Source: DAOSVX01 sp964440405 (GTDB lineage: Bacteria > Bacillota_I > Bacilli_A > RF39 > UBA660). From it: DNA of 15,705 bases. The first letter of the stretch is position 1. The number at the start of each line of letters is the position of its first letter. Positions 7,083 to 14,493 of the stretch are shown piece by piece. The position numbers were made by a program, and so were the translations under genes. A model generated the notes under the pieces. That model was not told the origin of the DNA. It worked only from the letters and a program-made list of their open reading frames with translations, and did not search any database. The stretch spans positions 1-15,705 of the forward strand of contig CAYTSB010000018.1 of NCBI GenBank assembly GCA_964440405.1. The letters are read 5' to 3'.

Positions 7083-7375
7083 AAATTTTTAATATTGGTA
7101 TTTGTATGCTTATTATATCACATTTTATAATAAAACTCATCACTTTAAATTCTAAATTTTATATGATAAATTGTTTCAAGGTAAATTATTGTTAATAAAC
7201 AAATGTTTTTCTTTTTTATACTAGGATCTTCAATTATTTTGTATTTTAAAAAAGCTAGAATAAAAAGTTATTTTGAAAGAAATAATAACAATGTAAATAA
7301 AGACATTACCACTTTTTTGTTTTTCATATAAATCTAAGCCTCTCTTTCTTTAATTAATCTTATAACAATGAATTT
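7083..7375. other. Gene-poor intergenic stretch with an extended -10 motif and a broken small ORF
   Basis: About 290 nt with no convincing gene. Two things can be seen on the minus strand. First, TGTG-A-TATAAT (7112-7122), a good extended -10 element whose transcript would reach the terminator at 7049-7082 after only about 55-65 nt. Second, an ATG at 7325-7327 behind GAGAGG opens a frame of 19 codons (basic ends, hydrophobic centre, VVMSLFTLLLFL), stops at TAA (7268-7270), and then stays open in the same frame for 40 more codons to 7145. This may be a small membrane-protein gene broken by one stop or a chance AT-rich frame. No tRNA, repeat array or known riboswitch is seen. Confidence 0.35.
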
Positions 7376-7858
7376 TCAACTACAAAAATCCACCGTTATT
7401 TTTGTATTACTAATATATACATCCTTATTATTACTTTCAAAATTATTACATACAACAATATTAAAATTGCTAAAATAATATTCTGCACTACCACCATCGT
7501 ATGCAATTTCTTTTTTTCCTGCTTTCAATAAAATATCATCAAATTTAACCATATCTTTTTTTAAAATTTCTTTTAAAGTATAGCAATCATTAATTTCACA
7601 CAAATACAATTCCATATTACTTTCACAATAATAAAAATCTCTGTCATTATGATTTAAAATAAATTGTTTATCATTATTATGAATATTTGCAGCAACTATT
7701 TTAAAACTATAATTATTTAATTTTGTAACACCGGAATTATTGTCGAAACCCTTTTGTATTTTCCTTTCAACTCCATGATTTTCAAAATTGTTAAAACCCA
7801 CATAAATACCAAGAAAAACGATTAAAATTATTAAAATTATTAACATCTTTTTTTTCAC
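7376..7858 (-). CDS. Membrane-anchored extracytoplasmic protein of unknown function
   Basis: 160 residues, not recognised. Residues 1-5 are basic, about 5-21 form a strongly hydrophobic segment (signal anchor or signal peptide; no lipobox cysteine), and the rest is soluble, rich in Asn and aromatic residues, with five cysteines (78, 87, 92, 137, 159) that could form disulphides outside the cell. The start is a GTG with AGAGG 6-8 nt upstream; an ATG five codons in is the alternative. It stands alone, with its own strong promoter, a leader of about 150 nt, and a terminator about 300 nt downstream. Unlike its neighbours it has no housekeeping relatives evident, so it may be lineage-specific. It ends in TGA. 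Confidence 0.75.
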   Translation of the reverse strand: MKKKMLIILIILIVFLGIYVGFNNFENHGVERKIQKGFDNNSGVTKLNNYSFKIVAANIHNNDKQFILNHNDRDFYYCESNMELYLCEINDCYTLKEILKKDMVKFDDILLKAGKKEIAYDGGSAEYYFSNFNIVVCNNFESNNKDVYISNTKITVDFCS

Positions 7859-7924
7859 TAAATACCTCTTTTCTTTATTTTAAAATATATATATATTTTA
7901 TTAACAAAACACCTCTTATTTCTA

Positions 7925-7977
7925 TGATTTATATCTTACAGGAGCCACAAAAAACAATTGAAAAACAATATAAATCA
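7925..7977 (-). repeat. Inverted repeat in the leader of the 160-residue gene
   Basis: TGATTTATAT (7925-7934) and ATATAAATCA (7968-7977) are a perfect 10-bp inverted repeat with a 33-nt loop containing CAATTG and GTGGCTCCTG. It lies inside the expected 5' leader of the downstream gene. The stem is almost all A-U, so its RNA stability is modest. It matches no riboswitch I can recognise; it could equally be a protein-binding site or chance in AT-rich DNA. Confidence 0.4.
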
Positions 7978-8018
7978 ATTCTATGCTTTATGAATACTAC
8001 CGACCTCTTGTTAAATTA

Positions 8019-8046
8019 ATTTTATCATAGATAATATTATAATCAA
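8019..8046 (-). promoter_or_regulatory. Strong promoter for the 160-residue gene
   Basis: Minus strand: TTGATT (8041-8046), 16-nt spacer, TAAAAT (8019-8024) preceded by TATG-A, so both a -35 and an extended -10 are present. Initiation near 8012 leaves a leader of about 150 nt before the GTG start at 7858, the longest leader in the window. Confidence 0.7.
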
Positions 8047-8080
8047 GTTTTAGTTTTTTAAATTATTAAAATTCCTAAAC

Positions 8081-8107
8081 AAAAAAAATACTTTTTAAAG
8101 TATTTTT
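8081..8107 (-). terminator. Rho-independent terminator of yceD-rpmF
   Basis: On the minus strand a 9-bp stem (AAAAATACT paired with AGTATTTTT) with a 6-nt loop is followed by a run of eight T. It overlaps the rpmF stop codon by two bases. It separates the ribosomal protein operon from the promoter of the downstream gene. Confidence 0.8.
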
Positions 8108-8423
8108 ATTTATCTGCTGTTCTTTTAATATTTGCTTTTTTAGTAATATTAGCTACTTTTGGTGCAATAGTTTTTTTGTTTTCTTTTATTACTTTATTTT
8201 CTTTTTTAGATTTTGCGGTAATTTTAGGTTCTTTAACTTCTTTTTCTTTGGTTGTATTAACTATTTCTTGTCCTTTGTAAAAGCCACATTTTGGACACAT
8301 ACGATGAGGCTTAATAGCTGCTTTACAATTTGGGCAGGTTGTTAAAGTGCTAGCAGTTTTCTTTAAATGCGTACGACGCATTCTTTTTTTAGTTTTGCTT
8401 GTTCTTCTAAATGGTACTGCCAT
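8106..8423 (-). CDS. rpmF: Ribosomal protein bL32 with an unusual lysine-rich C-terminal tail
   Basis: Large-subunit ribosomal protein. Residues 1-60 are ordinary bL32: the N-terminal MAVPFRRTSKTKKRMRRTH and a zinc ribbon with Cys30-Pro-Asn-Cys33 and Cys43-Pro-Lys-Cys46, followed by FYKGQEIV. It is the zinc-binding (C+) form. The family is normally about 56-60 residues; this one is 105, the extra 45 being low-complexity and rich in Lys, Ala and Thr (KKENKVIKENKKTIAPK and similar). The frame is continuous with no sign of frameshift, and a terminator follows the stop at once, so the tail looks genuine. AAGGAG is a near-ideal ribosome site. It lies 17 nt behind yceD, the conserved yceD-rpmF pair. 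Confidence 0.97.
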   Translation of the reverse strand: MAVPFRRTSKTKKRMRRTHLKKTASTLTTCPNCKAAIKPHRMCPKCGFYKGQEIVNTTKEKEVKEPKITAKSKKENKVIKENKKTIAPKVANITKKANIKRTADK

Positions 8424-8440
8424 TTTATCACTCCTTCCTT

Positions 8441-8851
8441 CTAATCTATATCTTTAAGTTCCCAACCTTCTCCTTTAGATGCTGGAACCGGTCTATCACT
8501 TATAACTCTAATAGGAACTTCCAATACAACATTTTCCCATAAAATCGGTTCAATATCAAGTGTATTTTGCTTAAAATTATCATTTTCTTCTAAAATTTCT
8601 GTATAATTTGTTGCAAATGGATACGAAACATCTTCTAAACTTCTGGAATCAGTTAAAGTCATTTCGCCACTTATATCAATATTAATAGTTATTCGATCTA
8701 AAGAATCTTTATAAATATTGCCCGATACTTTAATTGGGCTTAGGCTTTTAATTTCACTTCTAGTCAAGTAAGATGAATCAATTACAACTTCTTTATTAAG
8801 AAAAATCTCTTTTTCCTGATCATATACCAATTTGATTAAATCTATTTTCAT
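8441..8851 (-). CDS. yceD: YceD/DUF177 family protein, linked to 23S rRNA accumulation
   Basis: 136 residues from ATG at 8851 (MKIDLIKL), with GGTGAT upstream. The family (E. coli YceD, B. subtilis YlbN) is needed for normal 23S rRNA levels and is almost always encoded just before rpmF, as here. Recognised by the SPIKVSGNIY block, the central beta segment, LDIEPILWENVVLEVPIRVI and the Firmicutes-type C-terminus PASKGEGWEL. The cysteine pairs found in many homologues are absent, as is common in this branch. The frame is open 15 codons further up, but those cover the promoter spacer and are rejected. An in-frame GTG three codons upstream overlaps the ribosome site. Confidence 0.9.
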   Translation of the reverse strand: MKIDLIKLVYDQEKEIFLNKEVVIDSSYLTRSEIKSLSPIKVSGNIYKDSLDRITINIDISGEMTLTDSRSLEDVSYPFATNYTEILEENDNFKQNTLDIEPILWENVVLEVPIRVISDRPVPASKGEGWELKDID

Positions 8852-8867
8852 TTTGATCACCAGGATA

Positions 8868-8896
8868 AATATATCAAACTTAGGTTTATTTTGCAA
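8868..8896 (-). promoter_or_regulatory. Promoter of yceD-rpmF
   Basis: Minus strand: TTGCAA (8891-8896), 17-nt spacer, TATATT (8868-8873). The TTGCAA hexamer is palindromic and lies back to back with the divergent tmcAL promoter, whose -10 begins 12 nt away, so polymerase cannot occupy both at once. Confidence 0.65.
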
Positions 8897-8902
8897 TTAA
8901 GA

Positions 8903-8913
8903 TATGTTAAAAT
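8903..8913 (+). promoter_or_regulatory. Extended -10 promoter of tmcAL
   Basis: Plus strand TATG-T-TAAAAT, within the 15-mer GATATGTTAAAATAA shared with the Nudix promoter. No -35 at proper spacing. Initiation about 7 nt downstream would leave a leader of about 12 nt starting at the GGTGAT ribosome site. Confidence 0.5.
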
Positions 8914-8931
8914 AATAATGGTGATGCTAAT

Positions 8932-10011
8932 ATGGCTGTAGGTATAATTTGTGAATATAATCCATTTCATAATGGACACAAATATCATATTGAAAAAACC
9001 AAACTGTTATTCCCTGATGAGGAAATAGTTTTAGTTTTAAACGGCTATTTTTTACAAAGAGGTGAAATCAGTATTTTATCAAAAGAAGATAAAACCAAGT
9101 TGGCTTTAAAATTTGGTGTTGATTTAATTGTGGAATTACCTTTTTACTATGGAATTCATAGTGCTGATATCTTTAGTTATGGAGCTATCTTAATTTTAAA
9201 TAAATTAAAAATTAATAAAATTGTTTTTGGTAGTGAATCTGATGATCTTGAAAAATTAAAAAAACTGGCTTTAAAAGAGAACCCGGTACTAATTAAAAAA
9301 TATTTAAAACAAGGTTTATCTTATCCTAAAGCAATAGGCAAAATAAAAAACATTGATACTCCTAATGACTTGTTAGGAATCTCATATATTAAAGCAATTA
9401 ACCAGATTAATCCTAAAATAATTCCTTATTCTATTAAAAGAACTAGTGAATTTCATGATAATAAAAGCAATAATAAAGTTATTAGTGCCTCAAATATTAG
9501 AAATAAATTATTAAACCAAACTAATATTAATAATTTTGTACCATCAAGTATTTTAAAATATATTAAGATTATTTCTAACGAAGATTTATTTCCTTATCTT
9601 AAATACAAAATCTTGGCCGAAGATAATCTAAATAAATACTTGTTAGTTAATGAAGGTATTGATTTTAAAATAAAGAAAGAAATTTATAATTCCCACAGTT
9701 ATAGTGAACTAATTACCAATTTAAAATCAAAGCGCTATACTGTTACTAAGCTTAATCGGATTCTAACTTCTATTCTAATTGGCTATGAAAAAGAATATTT
9801 TCATATTAATAATCTGGATTATCTTAAAATACTTGGATTCAGTCCTAAAGGTCAAAGATACTTAAAAAAATTAAGTATTAAAACTTTAATAAACAATAAA
9901 GATTCAATTATTTATAAATTAGAATTAAAATCATCTAGTATTTATAGTTTAATAACTAAAAGCGACACTTTGACTTTTGATTTAAGTAATAAACCAATTA
10001 AAAATCACTAA
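8932..10011 (+). CDS. tmcAL: tRNA(Met) cytidine acetate ligase TmcAL
   Basis: Forms N4-acetylcytidine at the wobble base of elongator tRNA-Met, using acetate and ATP (family work on B. subtilis YlbM). 359 residues. The nucleotidyltransferase-like N-terminus has VGIICEYNPFHNGHKYH with His13-x-Gly-His16; FGSESDD follows near residue 100 and ISASNIRNKL, the second nucleotide-binding block, near 190. It is shorter than the Bacillus protein (about 400 residues), mainly in the C-terminal half. The start is ATG with GGTGAT 6 nt upstream. It is the only clear plus-strand gene here. Divergence from yceD-rpmF is a conserved Firmicutes context. It converges on trmK, with the two stop codons directly adjacent. 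Confidence 0.95.
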   Translation: MAVGIICEYNPFHNGHKYHIEKTKLLFPDEEIVLVLNGYFLQRGEISILSKEDKTKLALKFGVDLIVELPFYYGIHSADIFSYGAILILNKLKINKIVFGSESDDLEKLKKLALKENPVLIKKYLKQGLSYPKAIGKIKNIDTPNDLLGISYIKAINQINPKIIPYSIKRTSEFHDNKSNNKVISASNIRNKLLNQTNINNFVPSSILKYIKIISNEDLFPYLKYKILAEDNLNKYLLVNEGIDFKIKKEIYNSHSYSELITNLKSKRYTVTKLNRILTSILIGYEKEYFHINNLDYLKILGFSPKGQRYLKKLSIKTLINNKDSIIYKLELKSSSIYSLITKSDTLTFDLSNKPIKNH

Positions 10012-10027
10012 TTAATTTAGTGATTTT
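10001..10027. terminator. Bidirectional terminator shared by tmcAL and trmK
   Basis: Perfect 10-bp inverted repeat AAAATCACTA (10001-10010) and TAGTGATTTT (10018-10027) around a 7-nt loop ATTAATT. The tmcAL stop TAA (10009-10011) and the trmK stop TAA (minus strand, 10012-10014) both lie within it. T-rich sequence follows on each strand. Confidence 0.8.
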
Positions 10028-10671
10028 ATAATATTATTTAATAAATACAAATTATATTTTAAGCCAATTGTTTTAATTATCTTTTTTTTAGGAATAAGCT
10101 TTATAAGTTTTTCATAAAGCTGAATTAAATATTCAAAATATTTTTTGCTTGATTTTTTTGTTATTAAAATTGGTCCATAGATTATTTCTTTTAATGAATA
10201 TTTCTTATGACCTCTTTTAAATAAAATTACAACATAATAATTATCTTTTTCAAAAACAACCTTTTCATCAGCAATATAAAAACCTTTTTTTACAATGTTT
10301 TTTCTTAATAAATTATAATCCATATTAGAACAAATAACCATTTTATCGATTTGATTTATTTTTTGATTATCTAATATTTTTAAAATAGTATGAGTTCCCA
10401 TTCCTGAGATAGTTATTGTATTCGTATCATTTTCAATTACTTCCAACCCATCTCCCACTTTAGGATAAACAGAACTGACCAAATCTTCCTTCAAAATATT
10501 TTCTCTAGCATTATTTAATGCGCTGGGAAGAATATCGCTGACAATTATTTCTTTAACTTTTTTAGATTTAACCAGATGAATACCCAGCAAACCATGATCA
10601 CAACCAATATCAGCAACATGATCATTACGATTTATATAACTTGCCACTGCTTTTAATCTTAAACTTAGCAT
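10012..10671 (-). CDS. trmK: tRNA (adenine22-N1)-methyltransferase TrmK
   Basis: SAM-dependent enzyme making m1A22 in the D-loop of several tRNAs, including those for Ser and Tyr in Bacillus. 219 residues. The Rossmann SAM site is VADIGCDHGLLGIHLV (about 19-34); acidic IIVSDILPSALNNA follows; the catalytic region contains TITISGMGTHTI where most homologues have GMGG; then CSNMDYNLLRKNI and a coiled C-terminal helical part. The start overlaps the rpoD stop (TAATG) with AGGTGA upstream, so translation is coupled. The sigA-trmK neighbourhood is conserved in Firmicutes. It likely ends the transcription unit that begins at the rnfC-like gene. Confidence 0.94.
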   Translation of the reverse strand: MLSLRLKAVASYINRNDHVADIGCDHGLLGIHLVKSKKVKEIIVSDILPSALNNARENILKEDLVSSVYPKVGDGLEVIENDTNTITISGMGTHTILKILDNQKINQIDKMVICSNMDYNLLRKNIVKKGFYIADEKVVFEKDNYYVVILFKRGHKKYSLKEIIYGPILITKKSSKKYFEYLIQLYEKLIKLIPKKKIIKTIGLKYNLYLLNNIIKSLN

Positions 10672-11768
10672 TAATCACCTAGAAAATCCTTTAGTTTCTT
10701 GGCACGAGATGGATGTCTTAATTTTCTTAATGCTTTGGCTTCAATCTGCCTAATTCTTTCTCTGGTAACATTAAATCTCTTGCCAACTTCCTCTAAAGTA
10801 TGACTGGTACCGTCAATTAAACCAAATCTTAATTCTAAAACTTCCTGTTCTCTTTCCTGTAGAGTTAATAAAACATTTTTAATTTCTTCTTTTAAAATCT
10901 CATTAGTTGCATAGTCTTCTGGACTCATACTTCTTTCATCAGGAACAAAATCACCCAGATGAGAATCTTCTTCTTCGCCAATTGGGGTTTCTAAAGAAAC
11001 TGGATCTTGACTGATTTTCATTATTTCAACCACTTTATCAACAGTTATTCCCATCTTCTTAGCTAATTCTTCTTCAGATGGTTCACGATTTAACTCCAAA
11101 GTTAATTGTCTTTGAATACGAGCCATTTTATTAATAGTTTCAACCATATGGACAGGGACTCTAATTGTTCTTGCCTGGTCAGCTAATGCTCTAGTTATCG
11201 CTTGCCTAATCCACCAAGTTGCATAAGTCGAAAATTTATATCCCTTATAGTGATCAAATTTTTCAACAGCTTTCATTAAACCAATATTACCTTCTTGAAT
11301 TAAATCAAGGAATAACAAGCCACGGCCAACATATCTTTTAGCAATACTAACAACTAAACGAAGATTTGATTCAGCAAGAATCCTTTTAGCTTCAATATCT
11401 TCATTAGCTACTCTAATTGATAAGTTTAACTCTTCTTCATTTGATAATAGACTAATGCGACCAATTTCTTTTAAATACATTCTTACTGGGTCATTAATTA
11501 TAATATCCTTAGTTAAGTCTTCATCACTTAGGATTAACGGTTCTTCTTTTAAGATTTCACCATCTCCAGCTTCACTAGCATCTTCACTAGCTACAACATC
11601 AATATTGTTTTGAACAAATAAATTATATAATTCATCTAAAGCATCGGTATCCAGTTCTAGATCTTTTATTGCTTCTGCCAATTGCTCAAAAGTAATATAT
11701 CCTTTTTCTTTACCGATACTCAATAATTCTTTTTTTCTTTCTTCGAATGATTTTATTTCATTAATCAT
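10671..11768 (-). CDS. rpoD: Primary RNA polymerase sigma factor (SigA/RpoD)
   Basis: Housekeeping sigma-70 factor recognising -35/-10 promoters like those seen in this window. 365 residues, the size of Firmicutes SigA. Region 1.1-like N-terminus (1-55), an acidic linker (60-90), region 1.2 (DPVRMYLKEIGRISLL, 93-108), region 2 with NLRLVVSIAKRY (135-146), LIQEGNIGLMKAVEKFD and FSTYATWWIRQAI (179-191), region 3 (VHMVETINK), and region 4.2 helix-turn-helix LEEVGKRFNVTRERIRQIEA (325-344). ATG at 11768 is chosen because AAGGAAG lies 8 nt before it; a GTG three codons upstream overlaps that site. It overlaps the end of dnaG by 8 nt. Confidence 0.98.
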   Translation of the reverse strand: MINEIKSFEERKKELLSIGKEKGYITFEQLAEAIKDLELDTDALDELYNLFVQNNIDVVASEDASEAGDGEILKEEPLILSDEDLTKDIIINDPVRMYLKEIGRISLLSNEEELNLSIRVANEDIEAKRILAESNLRLVVSIAKRYVGRGLLFLDLIQEGNIGLMKAVEKFDHYKGYKFSTYATWWIRQAITRALADQARTIRVPVHMVETINKMARIQRQLTLELNREPSEEELAKKMGITVDKVVEIMKISQDPVSLETPIGEEEDSHLGDFVPDERSMSPEDYATNEILKEEIKNVLLTLQEREQEVLELRFGLIDGTSHTLEEVGKRFNVTRERIRQIEAKALRKLRHPSRAKKLKDFLGD

Positions 11769-13515
11769 TTTTAACACTTCCTTTTTTTAATTTTGTAATC
11801 TTATCAGCAATAATCATTTTATTATTAATATCCAGCTCATCTTTCATTTGTTTTTTTAATTCTTCGATTTTTGCTTTAACTATATATTCATCCACAATTT
11901 TAATAAAATTTTCCATTTCTTTTTCATTCATTAATTCTTCATTAGTATTATTTACTATTTCATTAACTAACTTCAGTTTATCTTCTCTACCACCGATAAA
12001 TGAAATAAAGTCTGCTAGATTAATGGTTTTATTGAGTTCATAATAACAAAGGATATCATTACATAAATCACGATATTTAACAAGGGGAATAAAGCCCAGT
12101 TTCTTTTTAAACATTCGGATATAAACAACACTATTCATCATAAAATATAAAATATATTCAATCGCCTCATCATATTTAGTTTTTTTAGTTTTAAATTCAT
12201 TAGTTAAAATAACTTTAGCAGGAATTTCTTTGTTTTCTTCCAACTTCTTTAATTTATCTTTTAAAATCTCTTTATCAAGACTGTAATCTTCACTTAGTTT
12301 ATTAATAGTAATTTCTTTTAATAAAGGATCTTCTTCACTACTAAGATGAAATAAAACATCATTAATATATTTGGCCAAATCAACAGTATTATTCAAATCT
12401 TTATTATTTTTTAAATAAATAATCTTAAAATCAAAATATTTAGTTAAATTTTTTAAATTATTTTCAAAAGCATCTCTGCCATTTTTAATTAGATATTCAT
12501 CAGGATCTTTAGCACCAGCCAATCTTATGACAAATACCTCCAAATTTTCTTTAACTAATTCTTCCCCTATATTATAAGTGGCATTATCACCGGCTTCATC
12601 ACTATCTAAACATAAAATTATCTTACACCTCAGACTTTTTAATAAATCAATCTGATTTTTAGTAAGGCTTGTCCCAGAAGTAGCCACAACATTTTTAAAG
12701 CCATTTATAGATAACCTAATGGCATCCATCTGTCCTTCAACTAGAATAATACTTTTAACTTTTTTAATAGCATCAATAGCTCTGTTTAAATTAAATAGTA
12801 TCTCCCCTTTTTTATAAATGATTGTTTCTTTAGTATTTATATATTTAGGAGCATCTTCATTACGATAAATTCTAGCACTAAAACCAATCGGATTACCACT
12901 TTTATCATGAACCGGAAACATGATTCTTCCTCTAAACAAATCAATAGTCTCGTTTTCATTAGTATAAGATAAACCTACTGTATCAATAATCTTACTGCTA
13001 TAGTCTTTTTTAGTTAATAGCTGATAAAGACTATCTTTTTCATCAAGAGCCAAACCAATTTGAAATTCATCAATCGTTTCATCATTGATACCTCTTTTAT
13101 TAAGATATTCCTTAGCACCTAATCCCAAAGTTGTTTTTAAATTATTTTGATAATACTTTAAAGCTAAATCCATAACTTTATAATATTCATCATATTTAGA
13201 ATTCTTACTGACAGCATAACTGTTTTTTAACTGATAGCCAATTTTATTGGCTACTACTCTAACCGCTTCTAAAAAATTCATGTTTTCATATTTTTCAACA
13301 AAAGTAAATACATTGCCCGATTCACCACAAGTAAAACACCTGAATATTTGTTTTTCTTCACTAACACTCATGCTGGGACTGTGGTCATCATGAAAAGGAC
13401 AAACTCCAAAATAATTTTTGCCTTTTTTAGTTAAAGGAATATATCCACCAATTATATCTACTATGTTAGCATTGCTTCTAAGAAGATTTATTTCATCTTG
13501 ATTTAAAAACCCCAT
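11761..13515 (-). CDS. dnaG: DNA primase DnaG
   Basis: Synthesises RNA primers at the replication fork with the helicase DnaB/DnaC. 584 residues, normal for Firmicutes. N-terminal CHC2 zinc ribbon: Cys39, His42, Cys60, Cys63. RNA polymerase core with FRGRIMFPVHDKSGNPIGFS (194-213) and KYINTKET (224-231). TOPRIM domain with Glu260 in ILVEGQMDAIRL and Asp304/Asp306 in LDSDEAGD. The C-terminal helicase-binding part (about 440-584) is divergent and lysine/glutamate rich, as usual. ATG with AGAGG 8 nt upstream. dnaG-rpoD is the conserved macromolecular-synthesis order; rpsU, the third member in many bacteria, is not next to it here. It follows the rnfD-like gene by 66 nt, with no terminator visible between. 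Confidence 0.97.
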   Translation of the reverse strand: MGFLNQDEINLLRSNANIVDIIGGYIPLTKKGKNYFGVCPFHDDHSPSMSVSEEKQIFRCFTCGESGNVFTFVEKYENMNFLEAVRVVANKIGYQLKNSYAVSKNSKYDEYYKVMDLALKYYQNNLKTTLGLGAKEYLNKRGINDETIDEFQIGLALDEKDSLYQLLTKKDYSSKIIDTVGLSYTNENETIDLFRGRIMFPVHDKSGNPIGFSARIYRNEDAPKYINTKETIIYKKGEILFNLNRAIDAIKKVKSIILVEGQMDAIRLSINGFKNVVATSGTSLTKNQIDLLKSLRCKIILCLDSDEAGDNATYNIGEELVKENLEVFVIRLAGAKDPDEYLIKNGRDAFENNLKNLTKYFDFKIIYLKNNKDLNNTVDLAKYINDVLFHLSSEEDPLLKEITINKLSEDYSLDKEILKDKLKKLEENKEIPAKVILTNEFKTKKTKYDEAIEYILYFMMNSVVYIRMFKKKLGFIPLVKYRDLCNDILCYYELNKTINLADFISFIGGREDKLKLVNEIVNNTNEELMNEKEMENFIKIVDEYIVKAKIEELKKQMKDELDINNKMIIADKITKLKKGSVKND

Positions 13516-13581
13516 AAAATCAGCCTCTACTTATATATATTCTAGGCTAATGCCCAATTTCCTTTTTTTTCAGATGGATTT

Positions 13582-14493
13582 TCACAAAAAATGCTTTTTC
13601 TTATTAGTTTTTAGCAATTTTTGTTCAAAATTGGCTACTAAACTCATGATTAAAATTCCCATAAAGATACTTTCATTTAGAGTAATAAAATCAAAAGCAA
13701 AAGTTAAAATACCTATTCCAATCCCGTATAAAATCTGAACTTTTGCTTTTAATGGTGAACTATAATTAATACTAGCAATAAAAATCATTCCATAGAACAA
13801 ATTAGTATTAAGTAACGCCTCTTTTAGAATATTAATATCACCGATTAAAGTAGCATAAACAGTTTTTAAAATAAAATAGCTAATAAAAATATATAATGGT
13901 ATTTCTTTTTTATATGTTTTTTCCAGTGTTAAAAAAATAAAACCAACAATCATTAAAAAGATACTAGAACTACATATTCCGCCACTGTTAAAACCCATTA
14001 AATGATCTAAGAAATCATAATGTAAAATTTCATTTAATTCATAAACATTCTTATAACTGTTTAAATTAAAAAGCAGTAAGATAACAACTATAATAACTTT
14101 AATTAAACTCTCTTTATTAATATTAATTTTTAATTTCATTAAAAATTTTAAAATAATACCAGTTAAAACAATAATTATAACTAACAATAAATAGCTAAGG
14201 TTGGGCAGCATCATCGTTACAAGTAAAATTGATAATGGTAAATAACTTGCCTTTAAATTACTAAAATCTTTTTTATTAGTCTTAAAATCAATATATTCTA
14301 TTAAATATCCTAATCCAACACTAAATAAACAGATAATCAAGGGTTTAAACATTAAAGCAACACTAACTAATCCTTTACTATATAAAAATATGCCATTTTT
14401 ATAAAAGCCATAAATAATTAAAGGCAGTAAAATCAAATAATATCTAATAATAATTTTAGAAATACTATTATTTCTTTTTATCGCCTGCTTCAT
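13582..14493 (-). CDS. RnfD-like integral membrane protein lacking the flavin-attachment motif
   Basis: 303 residues with about eight to nine predicted membrane helices. The RnfD/NqrB family carries flavin in an ion-pumping electron-transport complex. Matches to RnfD by order: SYLPLSILLVTMMLPNLSYL (83-102) where RnfD has its ...LLLALTLPP helix; DHLMGFNSGGICSSS (163-177) where RnfD has ..LGxxxGSxGETS; LFYGMIFIASINYSSPL (232-248) where RnfD has LFGAFFMATDxVTSP; and QILYGIGIGILT. The SGAT-type motif holding covalent FMN, expected just before the GFNSGG block, is absent, and the conserved Thr-Asp of FMATD is Ser-Ile. The start overlaps the rnfC-like gene by 26 nt, with GGGAG upstream. No other rnf subunit is present in the window. 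It is a degenerate or repurposed RnfD; the family call is moderately firm, the function unknown. Confidence 0.75.
   Translation of the reverse strand: MKQAIKRNNSISKIIIRYYLILLPLIIYGFYKNGIFLYSKGLVSVALMFKPLIICLFSVGLGYLIEYIDFKTNKKDFSNLKASYLPLSILLVTMMLPNLSYLLLVIIIVLTGIILKFLMKLKININKESLIKVIIVVILLLFNLNSYKNVYELNEILHYDFLDHLMGFNSGGICSSSIFLMIVGFIFLTLEKTYKKEIPLYIFISYFILKTVYATLIGDINILKEALLNTNLFYGMIFIASINYSSPLKAKVQILYGIGIGILTFAFDFITLNESIFMGILIMSLVANFEQKLLKTNKKKHFL

Noticed and set aside
7924..8019. Plus-strand frame of 31 codons starting MIYILQEPQK
   Set aside because: It reads more protein-like than chance but has no ribosome site, lies antisense to the leader of the 160-residue gene, and is too short to recognise as a fragment.
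8852..8896. 15-codon N-terminal extension of yceD
   Set aside because: It covers the -10 and spacer of the yceD promoter; GGTGAT is placed for the ATG at 8851.
13530..13557. Promoter TTGGGC-16-TATAAG directly before dnaG
   Set aside because: The -35 matches only three of six, and the start site would fall beyond the AGAGG ribosome site, leaving dnaG without it.
13550..13738. Plus-strand frame of 62 codons
   Set aside because: Antisense to the rnfD-like gene, no ribosome site, composition explained by the opposite strand.
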